Source: Streptomyces sp. NBC_00425 (GTDB taxonomy: Bacteria; Actinomycetota; Actinomycetes; Streptomycetales; Streptomycetaceae). Taken from it: a DNA stretch of 64,000 bases. Location: assembly GCF_036030735.1 (NCBI RefSeq), contig NZ_CP107928.1, positions 3,038,001 through 3,102,000 of the forward strand, given 5' to 3'. Shown here in pieces: positions 35,627 to 45,150 of this stretch (positions within the stretch are counted from its first letter, which is position 1; each line of letters opens with the position of its first letter). The position numbers were made by a program, and so were the translations under genes. The notes below the pieces were generated by a model. It ran no database searches. It was not told where the DNA came from and worked only from the letters and a program-made list of their open reading frames with translations.

Positions 35627-36493
35627 ATGAAGCTTCGCAAGGTCACCGCCGCCTCGGCCGCAGCCCTCGTCCTCGCCCTGACCGCCACCGCGTGCGGCGG
35701 CGACAGCAAGGACGACGACACGAGCAGCAGCGCCAGTGCGGGCAGCGGTGGCGGCGGCAAGATCAAGGTCGGCATCAAGTACGACCAGCCCGGCCTCGGC
35801 CTGAAGAAGCCCGACGGGTCCTTCGCCGGCTTCGACGTGGACGTCGCCACGTACGTCGCCAAGCAGCTCGGCTACCAGCCGGACCAGATCGAGTTCGTCG
35901 AGACCAAGAGCGCCGACCGCGAGAACGCCCTCGCGCGCGGTGACGTGAAGTTCATCGCGGCCACCTACTCGATCAACGACGAGCGCAAGAAGAAGGTCGA
36001 CTTCGCGGGCCCGTACCTGCTGGCCCACCAGGACCTGCTGATCAAGTCGGACTCGGACATCTCCAAGGGCACGGACCTCAACGGCAAGAAGCTGTGTTCC
36101 GTGACCGGGTCGACCTCGGCGCAGAACGTCAAGAAGACGATCGCCCCGGACGCGAAGCTCAAGCAGGTCAGTTCCTACTCCGAGTGCATCGCCGGCCTGC
36201 AGAGCGGCGCCGTGGACGCGGTCACCACCGACGACTCGATCCTCGCGGGCTTCGCGTCCCAGGACCAGTACAAGGGCAAGTTCAAGCTCGCGGGCCTGAA
36301 GCTCAGCAACGAGAACTACGGCATCGGCGTCAAGAAGGGCGACACCGCGACCGTTGACAAGATCAACAAGGCGCTGGAGCAGATGGTCAGCGACGGCGCG
36401 TGGGAGAAGGCCGTCAAGGACAACTTCGGCCCGGCGGAGTACAAGAACGAGCAGGCCCCGAAGATCGGCGTCATCGTCCCGAACGCCTCGTAA
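35627..36493 (+). CDS. gluB: Glutamate-binding lipoprotein of ABC transporter
   Basis: 288 aa. A type II signal peptide ends at L-T-A-T-A-C with Cys23, followed by an acidic/Ser-Gly linker (about 24-43) and a family 3 solute-binding domain (I-K-V-G-I-K-Y-D-Q-P near 44-53, F-D-V-D-V-A, R-E-N-A-L-A-R-G-D). It captures glutamate outside the membrane and delivers it to GluCD. AAAAGGAAG lies upstream of the ATG at 35627. Within the S. coelicolor glutamate system this is the binding component; glutamate specificity here is inferred from synteny. Confidence 0.92.
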   Translation: MKLRKVTAASAAALVLALTATACGGDSKDDDTSSSASAGSGGGGKIKVGIKYDQPGLGLKKPDGSFAGFDVDVATYVAKQLGYQPDQIEFVETKSADRENALARGDVKFIAATYSINDERKKKVDFAGPYLLAHQDLLIKSDSDISKGTDLNGKKLCSVTGSTSAQNVKKTIAPDAKLKQVSSYSECIAGLQSGAVDAVTTDDSILAGFASQDQYKGKFKLAGLKLSNENYGIGVKKGDTATVDKINKALEQMVSDGAWEKAVKDNFGPAEYKNEQAPKIGVIVPNAS

Positions 36494-36604
36494 CCACACC
36501 TCAGCCACAGCGGGGTTCCCGCGGTGTGCCGCCGCCCGTCGCGATCCCGGCGGCGGCACACCGCGCCCTTCCCATACGCCACCCAGCCGGAAGCGCGGGA
36601 GATC

Positions 36605-37270
36605 GTGTTCGACTTTCTTGATGGTTACGACGTCCTAGGGGCGTTCTGGATGACGGTGAAGCTCACCGCCGTCTCCGCCGTGGGCGCTCTGGTCTGGGGC
36701 ACCCTGCTGGCCGCGATGCGGGTGAGCCCGGTTCCGCTGATGCGCGGGTTCGGCACCGTCTACGTCAACATCGTCCGGAACATCCCCCTGACGGTCATCG
36801 TCCTTTTCAGCTCGCTCGGGCTCGCCGACATCTTCGGCATGACCATGGGAAGCGACGACTTCGACATCCAGGGCTTCCGGCTGGCCGTACTCAGCCTGGC
36901 CGGCTACACCGCGGCGTTCGTCTGCGAGTCGATCCGCTCCGGCATCAACACCGTGCCGGTCGGTCAGGCGGAGGCGGCTCGGGCCATCGGGCTGAGCTTC
37001 AGTCAGACCCTGACGCTCGTCGTCCTTCCGCAGGCCTTCCGGTCGGTCATCGGACCGCTGGCCAACGTCCTGATCGCACTGACCAAGAACACCACGGTGG
37101 CGGCCGCCATCGGCGTCGCCGAGGCCGCCCTCCTGATGAAGACGATGATCGAGAACGAGGCGCAGGTGCTGCTCATCGGCGCGGTCTTCGCGTTCGGGTT
37201 CGTGGTTCTGACCCTGCCGACCGGCCTCATCCTGGGCTGGCTCAGCAAGCGACTGGCGGTGAAGCGATGA
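36605..37270 (+). CDS. gluC: Glutamate ABC transporter permease
   Basis: 221 aa. HisM-type permease with about five spans and the EAA loop (Q-A-E-A-A-R-A-I-G-L-S near residues 122-132) that docks the ATPase. The GTG at 36605, beginning V-F-D-F-L-D-G-Y, has GGGAG upstream; the longer frame from 36524 is rejected. Its TGA overlaps the gluD ATG by 4 bp, so the two permeases are translated together and form the heterodimeric channel. Confidence 0.92.
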   Translation: MFDFLDGYDVLGAFWMTVKLTAVSAVGALVWGTLLAAMRVSPVPLMRGFGTVYVNIVRNIPLTVIVLFSSLGLADIFGMTMGSDDFDIQGFRLAVLSLAGYTAAFVCESIRSGINTVPVGQAEAARAIGLSFSQTLTLVVLPQAFRSVIGPLANVLIALTKNTTVAAAIGVAEAALLMKTMIENEAQVLLIGAVFAFGFVVLTLPTGLILGWLSKRLAVKR

Positions 37271-38199
37271 GTTCGGTCCTGTACGACACTCCCGGCCCCC
37301 GCGCCAAGCGGCGCAACATCCTCTTCTCGGTGGTGTTCGCCGTCCTGCTCGCCCTCCTCCTGTGGTGGATGTGGCAGAAGATGGACGACAAGGGCCAGCT
37401 CGACTCCGCGTTGTGGAAGCCCTTCACCACGTCGGAGGCCTGGACCACGTACCTCCTTCCCGGCCTCGCCAACACGCTGAAGGCCGCGGCGCTCGCCATG
37501 GTCATCGCCCTTCCGCTGGGCGCGGTCTTCGGCATCGCCCGCCTTTCCGACCACCGCTGGGTACGCGGCGTGGCCGGCACCGTGGTGGAGTTCTTCCGGG
37601 CGATCCCGGTACTGCTGCTGATGCTGTTCGCCAACGAGTTCTACTCCCGCTACACGGACGTCAGCAGCGAGGACCGCCCCCTCTACGCCGTCGTCACCGG
37701 TCTGGTGCTCTACAACGCCGCCGTCCTGGCCGAGGTCGTCCGAGCCGGCATCCTCTCCCTGCCCAGGGGGCAGACCGAGGCCGCGTACGCCATCGGCCTG
37801 CGCAAGGGCCAGACGATGAGCAGCATCCTGCTTCCGCAGGCGGTCACCGCGATGCTGCCGGCCATCGTCAGCCAGCTCGTGGTCATCGTGAAGGACACCG
37901 CGCTGGGCGGCGTGATGCTCAGCTTCCCCGAACTGCTCAACTCGCGTGGCACGCTCGCGGCCAACTACGCCAACGTGATCCCGAGCTTCATCGTCGTCGC
38001 CATCATGTTCATCGTGCTGAACTTCATCCTGACCAGCTTCGCGAGCTGGCTGGAGCGTTACCTGCGGCGCAGCAAGCGCAGCACGGGCGCGGTGCTCGGC
38101 GCGGAGGACATGGAGGAACTCAATCCGGCGGCGGTGGGCGGCACCTTCGGGACCGGGGGCGAAGGCGGCGGCCTCCCCGGCAGCAGGACCTACACCTGA
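37267..38199 (+). CDS. gluD: Glutamate ABC transporter permease
   Basis: 310 aa, longer than gluC because of an extra N-terminal span and a C-terminal tail. The N-terminus has basic residues, then a span (about 18-36), a loop that would lie outside, and the HisM permease core (about 60-270) with the EAA motif Q-T-E-A-A-Y-A-I-G-L-R-K near 170. The last roughly 45 residues are Gly-rich and hydrophilic. It is the last gene of the operon, which ends at the hairpin 38226-38259. Confidence 0.92.
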   Translation: MSSVLYDTPGPRAKRRNILFSVVFAVLLALLLWWMWQKMDDKGQLDSALWKPFTTSEAWTTYLLPGLANTLKAAALAMVIALPLGAVFGIARLSDHRWVRGVAGTVVEFFRAIPVLLLMLFANEFYSRYTDVSSEDRPLYAVVTGLVLYNAAVLAEVVRAGILSLPRGQTEAAYAIGLRKGQTMSSILLPQAVTAMLPAIVSQLVVIVKDTALGGVMLSFPELLNSRGTLAANYANVIPSFIVVAIMFIVLNFILTSFASWLERYLRRSKRSTGAVLGAEDMEELNPAAVGGTFGTGGEGGGLPGSRTYT

Positions 38200-38225
38200 C
38201 GAACAATCAAATAACGTGAACGGCT

Positions 38226-38259
38226 CGAAAGGCAGTGGCGTGCGCGCCACTGCCTTTCG
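38226..38259 (+). terminator. Terminator of gluABCD operon
   Basis: A perfect 15-bp stem (38226-38240 with 38245-38259) around a TGCG loop, 26 bp after the gluD stop. The lower stem is A/T-containing (CGAAAGG) and is followed by TCGCTTG, so it is closer to a classical terminator than most in this window. Confidence 0.85.
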
Positions 38260-38376
38260 TCGCTTGACGCAAACAACGACAATGGGTTGCATACGTTCTG
38301 TGATCGTGCACCCTGCTCCAACCTGTTGTTCACTCAAGCCCGCGAGGACACCGTCGAAGGCAGGGAGCGCCGCGCC

Positions 38377-40002
38377 GTGGACCCGGTGATCATCGTCGGA
38401 GCGGGGCCGGTGGGGCTCACGCTCGCCCTGGCGCTGGCGCGCCAGCAGGTGCCGTCCGTGGTCCTCGACGAGGGCCCCGGCAAGGACGAGCACCGGCTCG
38501 CGCGCACCGTGGTGCTGCGCGAGGACACCGCCGCCCTCCTGGAGCGGCTGACCGGAGTGTCCCTCGCCGACGCCGGGGTGCACTGGTCCGGATGGCGGTC
38601 GATGCGGCGCAAGCAGGTGACGCAGGAGATCGCGTTCGACGACGACGCCGAGCCCGCGCCGCTGCACATCGCCCAGCATGTGCTGACCGGGGCGCTGCGC
38701 GCGGCCCTCGCCGGCGAGCGGCTGGCGAAGATCGCGGTGGACAGCCGCCTGGACACCATCGAACAGGAGTCCACCGGGGTCACCGCCCACACTCGCGGCC
38801 CGCAGGGCACCTGGTGGCGCGGCAGCTATCTGATCGGCTGCGACGGCCCCCGCTCCACGGTCCGCAAACTCCTCGACATCCGCTTCCCGGGCCGTACGGC
38901 GGTGGAGCGACACGCCGTGGCCGCACTGCGTGCGGAACTTCCCTGGGACGGCGAGGCGTTGCTTCATCGAACCCCGCCGTGGCGAGCCTCCGGTCCCCCG
39001 GCCGCGGAGGTCACGGGCCGCCCGCTGCCGGACGGCGTCTGGCGGCTCGACTGGCTGTTGCCGCCCGGCAAGGACCTGGTCACGCCCGAGGTCCTCGTGG
39101 CGCGTGTCCGCGAGACCCTGGCGGGCTGGAGCGGCGGCTCGACGCCTCCCTACGAGCTGCTCGACACCGGCGTGCACACCGTGCACCACCGGCTGGCCCG
39201 CCGCTGGCGCGTGGGCCGGGTCTTCCTCGCGGGGGACGCCGCCCACCTGCTGGGCACGCTCGGCACCCAAGGCCTGGACGAGGGGCTTCGGGACGCCGAC
39301 AACCTCGCCTGGAAGCTGGCCCTGGCCTGGCACCACGGGACGCACGAGGCGCTGCTCGACAGTTACCAGGCCGAGCGCCGCGCGGTCGTCGCCGCCCGGC
39401 TGCGGGCCGCCGACCAGGCGCTCCCCCTGCTGCGCGGCGGCGGGGGCATCAGGGCGTACGTCCCCGGCGCGGCCCGCGGCCACGACGTGCTGCTCACCGA
39501 CGGCCACCTGGGACGCGGCCCGCTGGGCGCGCCGGGATCGTACGCCGGCTCCCCGCTCGCGCCCCGGCACCTGGAGGCGGAGACACCGGTGGACACACCC
39601 CCGGGGGCGCCCGTCGAGGACGTCCGGGTGACCGCGGAGGACGGCTCGTTCGTCCGGCTCCGGGACCGGCTCGGCCGGGGCGCTCTGCTCGTGCTGCTGA
39701 TCGCACCGGGCACCGGTGTGTGGGAGCGCCGGCACTGGGTCGGCGCCGGCATCATGCCCCGGCTGGCCGCAGCGGTGACGGCCCTGCCGTGCCCCGCCGA
39801 ACTGCTGGTGGCCGAGAGCTATCCGGGCGCGGCCGCCCATACGGTCCTGCTGATCCGTCCGGACGGGCATCTCGTCACCGCGCTCAACGGGGTGCGCGCG
39901 GCCGACCTGTACGCCGCGGCGGAGGCAGCCGTGGGCGGTCCGCCGCAGACCGCCGAGGAACCCTCAGCGGCGGGAGCGACGGCAGGCTCCGCGGCGAAGT
40001 GA
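38377..40002 (+). CDS. FAD-dependent aromatic-ring hydroxylase-like monooxygenase
   Basis: 541 aa. Rossmann FAD site V-I-I-V-G-A-G-P-V-G (residues 4-13), a mid-protein I-G-C-D-G-P-R-S-x-V-R motif (DG motif) and the second FAD motif L-A-G-D-A-A-H with L-G-T-Q-G-L-D-E-G-L-R-D-A-D-N-L-A-W-K. These define class A flavoprotein monooxygenases of the PheA/MhpA/tetracycline hydroxylase kind. The C-terminal region (about 420-515) would be the thioredoxin-like phenol hydroxylase domain. The GTG at 38377 follows GGGAG. Substrate unknown; no biosynthetic genes are adjacent, so a catabolic or detoxifying role is as likely as a biosynthetic one. Confidence 0.85.
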   Translation: MDPVIIVGAGPVGLTLALALARQQVPSVVLDEGPGKDEHRLARTVVLREDTAALLERLTGVSLADAGVHWSGWRSMRRKQVTQEIAFDDDAEPAPLHIAQHVLTGALRAALAGERLAKIAVDSRLDTIEQESTGVTAHTRGPQGTWWRGSYLIGCDGPRSTVRKLLDIRFPGRTAVERHAVAALRAELPWDGEALLHRTPPWRASGPPAAEVTGRPLPDGVWRLDWLLPPGKDLVTPEVLVARVRETLAGWSGGSTPPYELLDTGVHTVHHRLARRWRVGRVFLAGDAAHLLGTLGTQGLDEGLRDADNLAWKLALAWHHGTHEALLDSYQAERRAVVAARLRAADQALPLLRGGGGIRAYVPGAARGHDVLLTDGHLGRGPLGAPGSYAGSPLAPRHLEAETPVDTPPGAPVEDVRVTAEDGSFVRLRDRLGRGALLVLLIAPGTGVWERRHWVGAGIMPRLAAAVTALPCPAELLVAESYPGAAAHTVLLIRPDGHLVTALNGVRAADLYAAAEAAVGGPPQTAEEPSAAGATAGSAAK

Positions 40003-40047
40003 CACCGGGCTTCCGCGCGTGGAAAGGATGACGGCGGACTCGCCCCC

Positions 40048-40093
40048 GTCGTGCCTCTGTCGCGGCGCGGCCGCGCCGCGACAGAGGCACGAC
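40048..40093. terminator. 46-bp perfect palindrome, probable strong terminator
   Basis: A 23-bp arm (40048-40070) is immediately followed by its exact reverse complement (40071-40093), so there is no spacer. It lies 45 bp past the monooxygenase stop. Beyond acting as a terminator, a perfect palindrome this long can form a cruciform. Confidence 0.75.
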
Positions 40094-40446
40094 AGCGGCT
40101 ACGCGGCGGCGGCGGTTCGCGCCATGCCGTGGCCCAGCGGCGTGAGAGCCGGAGCTTCGCGGCGTGACCTCGGCCACGCGGGCGAGCTCGGGCGAGTGAC
40201 GGAGGGGACCGGGCGGCGCGGCGTCGTGCGGCTGTGGACCCTGGTGGAGAGTCGGGGCCGGGACGACGGCGGTCGTGGCGCGGAGCAGCACATCACTGCT
40301 CGGGCTGGTGCGAGGCGCGCGCCAGACCCCCGTGCCCCTGCGGCAGGCCGGGCGGCGTGACGGCCCCGCCCGCACTGTCGTCACCGTGCGGTCCACAGGG
40401 TGACGGTGAGTTGACCGCGCTGCACCGGCATGCTGTACTCCGGATC
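40094..40446. other. Non-coding stretch before the leader peptide
   Basis: 353 bp between the long palindrome and the Cys-rich leader ORF. No protein-like frame is seen. It should contain the promoter of the leader/cysteine dioxygenase/rhodanese transcript. I recognise no repeat or operator. Confidence 0.5.
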
Positions 40447-40533
40447 GTGACCGACACCGATGTGCGCCTGTGGCGGAGGGTCCATATGGACCTCGTCCGC
40501 TATGCGGGCTGCGTGTGTCGTCCGTCCTGCTGA
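40447..40533 (+). CDS. Putative regulatory leader peptide ending in Cys-rich sequence
   Basis: 28 codons from a GTG at 40447 to TGA at 40531-40533. The peptide has the pattern of actinobacterial leader peptides: an Arg-rich middle (R-L-W-R-R-V-H-M-D-L-V-R) followed by cysteines, with the last seven residues C-V-C-R-P-S-C. It lies 91 bp upstream of the cysteine dioxygenase start on the same strand. Peptides of this kind often precede sulfur-metabolism genes and are thought to gauge charged tRNA-Cys by ribosome stalling. A short stem (40575-40580 with 40583-40588) is present downstream in the leader RNA. No strong Shine-Dalgarno is visible. I am fairly confident in the pattern, less in the mechanism. 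Confidence 0.65.
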   Translation: MTDTDVRLWRRVHMDLVRYAGCVCRPSC

Positions 40534-40624
40534 ACTCGCACCCCTTCCCCACGGCGCGCGCCGCCGATGCGCCCCCGCACGTGTGCGGCCCGCGCTCCCC
40601 GCGAACGTTCCCAGGACGGTTTCC

Positions 40625-41197
40625 GTGTCTGTCTCTTCACCCCTCCCTCCTTCGGCCCCCACTCCCTCCGCCTCCGTCGCCCCCTCGTCGCCGGCTTCCG
40701 TCGCCGCGCCGACGCAGGCGGAGCTCCTCGACTTCGTCCGGCGCACCGCCGCGGACTCCGCGCTGATCGCCTCGCTCCCCCTCGATCCGGAGGGCCGCAC
40801 CTGGGCGCGTCTGGAGGGACCGGGCGGCAGCGAGGCCTGGCTGATCGGCTGGCCGCCCGGCACCGGCACCGGCTGGCACGACCACGCGGACTCGGTGGGC
40901 GCGTTCCTGACGGCTCGGGGCACACTCAAGGAGTACTCGCTCGCCGCTCGGCTGCCCACCGACGGCTGGCGGACCCTGGAACTGACCGACGACGTGGACC
41001 GGTCGCGCGCCCTGCCGGCCGGCCGGGGCCGGTCCTTCGGCCGCCACCACGTCCATGAGGTCCTCAACGAGTCCGCCGAGGAACACGCCGTCTCCGTCCA
41101 CGCCTACTACCCGCCGCTGCCCCGCATCCGCCGCTACAGCCGTACCGGCCAGGTGCTGCGGCTGGAGCAGGTCGAGCGTCCGGAGGACTGGCAGTGA
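40625..41197 (+). CDS. Cysteine dioxygenase family protein
   Basis: 190 aa. The cupin fold of type I cysteine dioxygenases, which oxidise L-cysteine to cysteine sulfinate with non-haem iron. The iron ligands are His85 and His87 (G-W-H-D-H) and His144 (H-H-V-H-E-V). The first 30 residues are Ser/Pro/Ala-rich and probably disordered. The GTG at 40625 is supported by AGGAC upstream. Its TGA overlaps the GTG of the rhodanese gene by 4 bp. A Cys-rich leader ORF upstream suggests the expression responds to cysteine supply. Other thiol dioxygenases (e.g. for 3-mercaptopropionate) share these ligands, so the substrate is likely but not certain. Confidence 0.85.
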   Translation: MSVSSPLPPSAPTPSASVAPSSPASVAAPTQAELLDFVRRTAADSALIASLPLDPEGRTWARLEGPGGSEAWLIGWPPGTGTGWHDHADSVGAFLTARGTLKEYSLAARLPTDGWRTLELTDDVDRSRALPAGRGRSFGRHHVHEVLNESAEEHAVSVHAYYPPLPRIRRYSRTGQVLRLEQVERPEDWQ

Positions 41198-41619
41198 GCG
41201 ACGCGAACATCCCGCAGCGACGGCGGGACGACGAACAGCCGACCGGCATCGACGAGTTGCTCGAGCGCGTCCGTGCCCGATACGCGCGCGTGGAGGCCCG
41301 GGAGGCGTTCGAGGCCGCCCGCGCGGGCCAGGCGCTGCTCGTCGACATCCGGTACGCGGCGCTGCGGGAGCGGGACGGGCTGATCCCCGGCGCACTGGTC
41401 GTCGAGCGCAACGAACTGGAGTGGCGTCTCGACCCTCGGGGCAGTCATCGACTCCCCGAAGCCACGAGCCATGACGTACGGGCGATCGTCATCTGCAACG
41501 AGGGGTACGCGTCGAGTCTGGCCGCCGCGTCCCTGCACCAGCTGGGACTGCACCGGGCGACCGATCTCGTCGGCGGCTTCCAGGCCTGGAAAGCGGCGGG
41601 CCTCCCCGTCACGTCGTAG
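41194..41619 (+). CDS. Rhodanese-like sulfurtransferase
   Basis: 141 aa. A single rhodanese domain: L-L-V-D-I-R near residues 48-53, I-P-G-A near 64-67, and the active-site loop starting at Cys101 (V-I-C-N-E-G-Y-A-S-S), closing with G-G-F-Q-A-W. The catalytic cysteine would carry a persulfide. Translation is coupled to the cysteine dioxygenase gene through a GTGA overlap, so the pair probably handles excess cysteine and derived sulfane sulfur together. Confidence 0.88.
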   Translation: MSDANIPQRRRDDEQPTGIDELLERVRARYARVEAREAFEAARAGQALLVDIRYAALRERDGLIPGALVVERNELEWRLDPRGSHRLPEATSHDVRAIVICNEGYASSLAAASLHQLGLHRATDLVGGFQAWKAAGLPVTS

Positions 41620-41862
41620 CCCGCACCGGAGCGGGCCGAGGGGACGCTCCCGAGCGGTGTGCGGGGCGTGCGGACGCGAGGGGTGTGCGACGAAACGGGA
41701 TGTGAAGGTGCTCGGCCCTCCGGGGACACAGGTGCCCCTGCGCTCCGCGAGGGCCGGCGTCGCCGCACACGTCAGGGCACGGGCGGACGAAGGGCAAGGA
41801 CTGCTGTCACCCCTCGGCCGTCGTCGCTGCTGCCACCGGGTGTACGCAGGTGGCGGCCGCGC

Positions 41863-42606
41863 TCAGAACTCCTCGTTCCCCAGGGACTCCGTGTCCTCGC
41901 CCTCTTCCTCCAGCGCCTGCCGCACCACCCGCAGGGCCAGGCCCTCGGGGTAGCCCTTGCGCGCGAGCATGCCGGCGAGGCGGCGCAGCCGTCTGTCGCG
42001 GTCGAGGCCGCGGGTAGCACGCAGCTTGCGGGAGACGAGTTCGCGCGCCGTCTCCTCCTCCTGTTCGGAGTCGAGCCGGCTGACGGCCTCTTCGATCAGC
42101 TCCGCGTCGACGCCCTTGGTCCGCAGCTCCTGGGCGAGCGCGCGCCGGGCCAGTCCTCTGCCGTGGTGCCGGGATTCCACCCAGGCGTCCGCGAAGGCGC
42201 CGTCGTTGATCAGCCCGACCTCCTCGAACCGCGAAAGCACCTCCTCCGCCACCTCGTCGGGGATCTCCCGCTTGTGCAGGGCGTCGGCGAGCTGTTTCCG
42301 CGTGCGCGGGGTCCCGGTGAGCAGGCGCAGGCAGATCGCCCGTGCCCGCTCAGCCGGGTCTCCCGAAGGCTGCCCCTTCTCGGCCCTCGACGAGGAAGAA
42401 GCACCTCCGTCCTCGGTGGACGGCTTCCCGGAGCCGCGGCGGCGGCGCCCACGCCCGCCACGTGGACTGCGCTCGTCACCGCCCCCGGCCCGGCCGGCGC
42501 CCGGCCGGTCGTCGCCGTCCTGGGACAGGCCGCCGTCGACCCCGTTGCCCGTCCCCCGGGGGGCGTCGGGGTGGACGTACTCGGCCCAGTCCGTTCGTCG
42601 TGTCAC
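41863..42606 (-). CDS. recX: RecA regulator RecX
   Basis: 247 aa. RecX binds RecA filaments and limits their activity. The three-helix repeats (about 85-240) are typical: R-A-x-x-L-R-L-L-x-x-x-P-R-T-R-K-Q-L, then W-V-E-S-R-H near 145 and R-R-A-L-A-Q-E-L-R-x-K-G. A basic, low-complexity N-terminal extension of about 80 residues (Gly/Arg/Ser) is usual in Streptomyces but not elsewhere. The GTG at 42606 comes 3 bp after the recA stop, so the two genes form an operon. Confidence 0.93.
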   Translation of the reverse strand: MTRRTDWAEYVHPDAPRGTGNGVDGGLSQDGDDRPGAGRAGGGDERSPRGGRGRRRRGSGKPSTEDGGASSSSRAEKGQPSGDPAERARAICLRLLTGTPRTRKQLADALHKREIPDEVAEEVLSRFEEVGLINDGAFADAWVESRHHGRGLARRALAQELRTKGVDAELIEEAVSRLDSEQEEETARELVSRKLRATRGLDRDRRLRRLAGMLARKGYPEGLALRVVRQALEEEGEDTESLGNEEF

Positions 42607-42609
42607 GGA

Positions 42610-43737
<1,128 letters not shown>

Positions 43738-44199
43738 GGGTTCCACCCGGTTTGCTTGAGTCGATCGCTTCACGTCAAAGACGCTAACGCCTGCCACTGA
43801 CAATGCGCCTCGACGCCGGTCCGGCCTGTGGATAACTCAGGCGCTTATCGGCTCTTAACGGGACACAATCCCCGCCGCGAGAGCCGCCGGAGCCTCCATG
43901 AGAATGGATGTTCGATTTTCGTGTCAAGCGCACCACGCGGCACTCCCGAGGCTACGTTCACAGGCCGCCGGAGCCGCGAACCCGGCGTCGGCGCGGCCCG
44001 TTGCGAGCACGTCCCGCCGCGTCCCGACTCCGCCCCGCCTGCGTCCCGGCTGCGCCCGGGGTCCCCCCGGGGTCCCGGCCGTCCGTCCTCTCCCGCCCGT
44101 CCTTCGACCGGCTGCGCCACCTGCTACTCCCCCGGGCGTACAACGGGTGACTTCGGCAGGACGACGACGGCGTACACCCACAACCGGGACGCTCGGCGC
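43738..44199. other. recA upstream region and gap to membrane-protein gene
   Basis: 462 bp. The half next to recA is relatively AT-rich (TTATC, TAACTC) and carries the SOS-like box at 43900-43915. The other half is GC-rich and encodes nothing I can support; it should contain the rightward promoter of the membrane protein. Confidence 0.5.
43900..43915 (-). promoter_or_regulatory. Candidate SOS box of recA
   Basis: GAGAATGGATGTTCGA (plus strand) has one perfect half-site of the SOS consensus (GTTCGA, or TCGAAC on the recA strand) and a partial second half, agreeing at about 12 of 16 positions. It is upstream of recA at a position suitable for repression. Weaker than the lexA box. Confidence 0.6.
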
Positions 44200-45090
44200 A
44201 TGGACGAGCAGAGGACCACACCGCGCCGCGACGGGACCGGGGCCTTGACCAAGGCCGAACTCGGGGCAGAGGCCGGGACCAAGAGCGGGAGCAGGGCCGG
44301 AGCCCGTGCGGCAGCCAGGGCCAGGGCCAGGACCTGGGCAAACGCCGGGGCGGGGGCCGATGCCGGGGCCGTCTACGGGGTGACCGCGCTGCTCCTGGTC
44401 GCCTCCGGTCTCGTGCACCTGGTGGTGTTCGCCGTCGACGGCGGCCCCTGGAACGGCCCCGTCTCCTGGCGCAAGCCGGTGACCTTCGGGCTCTCCTTCG
44501 GCGTGACGCTGTGGGCCGTCGTCGCGGTGACGTCGTTTCTGCGGATGAGCCCACGGGTGCGCACCGCACTGCTCGGGGTGTTCGCCGCCGACTGCGTCGT
44601 CGAGGTCGGGGGGATCACCCTCCAGGCCTGGCGGAGGGTGCCGTCGCACCTGGACATGGAGACGCCCTTCGACACGGCCGTGTCCATGACGCTCGCGGTC
44701 GGCGGCGGCGTGCTGGTCGCGCTGCTCACCGTGTTCGCCGTATCGTCCTTCCGGCACCGGCCGACAGGCCCGGCCGGGATGGCTCTCGCGGTGCGTTCCG
44801 GCTTCGCGATCCTGCTGGTCGCCCTCGTCTCGGGGGCAGCGATGATCGCGCGCGGGGTCGTGCTCACCCGCACCGGCCACCAGGAGGCGGCGTATCACTC
44901 CACGGCCCCGCTCAAGCCGCTGCACGGGGTCAGCCTGCACGCCGTTCTGGTGCTTCCCGCGCTGGCCTGGCTGATGGCGTCCCGCACGTCCTGGAGCGAG
45001 CGGGTGCGGTGGCGGGTCACCGCGGCGGCGGTGGGCTGCTACGCGGCTGCGGTCATCACGGCCGGGGTGTGGGCCGTCCTCACCTACTGA
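44200..45090 (+). CDS. Seven-span membrane protein of unknown function
   Basis: 296 aa from the ATG at 44200. The N-terminal 60 residues are charged and low complexity (Lys/Glu then Ala-Arg repeats). From about residue 62 on there are seven predicted membrane spans, the last ending at the C-terminus. I recognise no family. A conserved-looking segment is W-R-K-P-V-T-F-G-L-S-F-G near 92-103, and P-L-K-P-L-H-G-V-S-L-H-A-V near 240-252 has two histidines in a loop. The Shine-Dalgarno is weak and the frame is open back to 43828, but that part is not protein-like. It is convergent with the AI-2E permease gene. Confidence 0.7.
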   Translation: MDEQRTTPRRDGTGALTKAELGAEAGTKSGSRAGARAAARARARTWANAGAGADAGAVYGVTALLLVASGLVHLVVFAVDGGPWNGPVSWRKPVTFGLSFGVTLWAVVAVTSFLRMSPRVRTALLGVFAADCVVEVGGITLQAWRRVPSHLDMETPFDTAVSMTLAVGGGVLVALLTVFAVSSFRHRPTGPAGMALAVRSGFAILLVALVSGAAMIARGVVLTRTGHQEAAYHSTAPLKPLHGVSLHAVLVLPALAWLMASRTSWSERVRWRVTAAAVGCYAAAVITAGVWAVLTY

Positions 45091-45150
45091 AACTGCTGGA
45101 GCTGTTGGAGCTGCTGACGTGGCCTGCCCGCTGAACCCGCTGCCCCCGCG

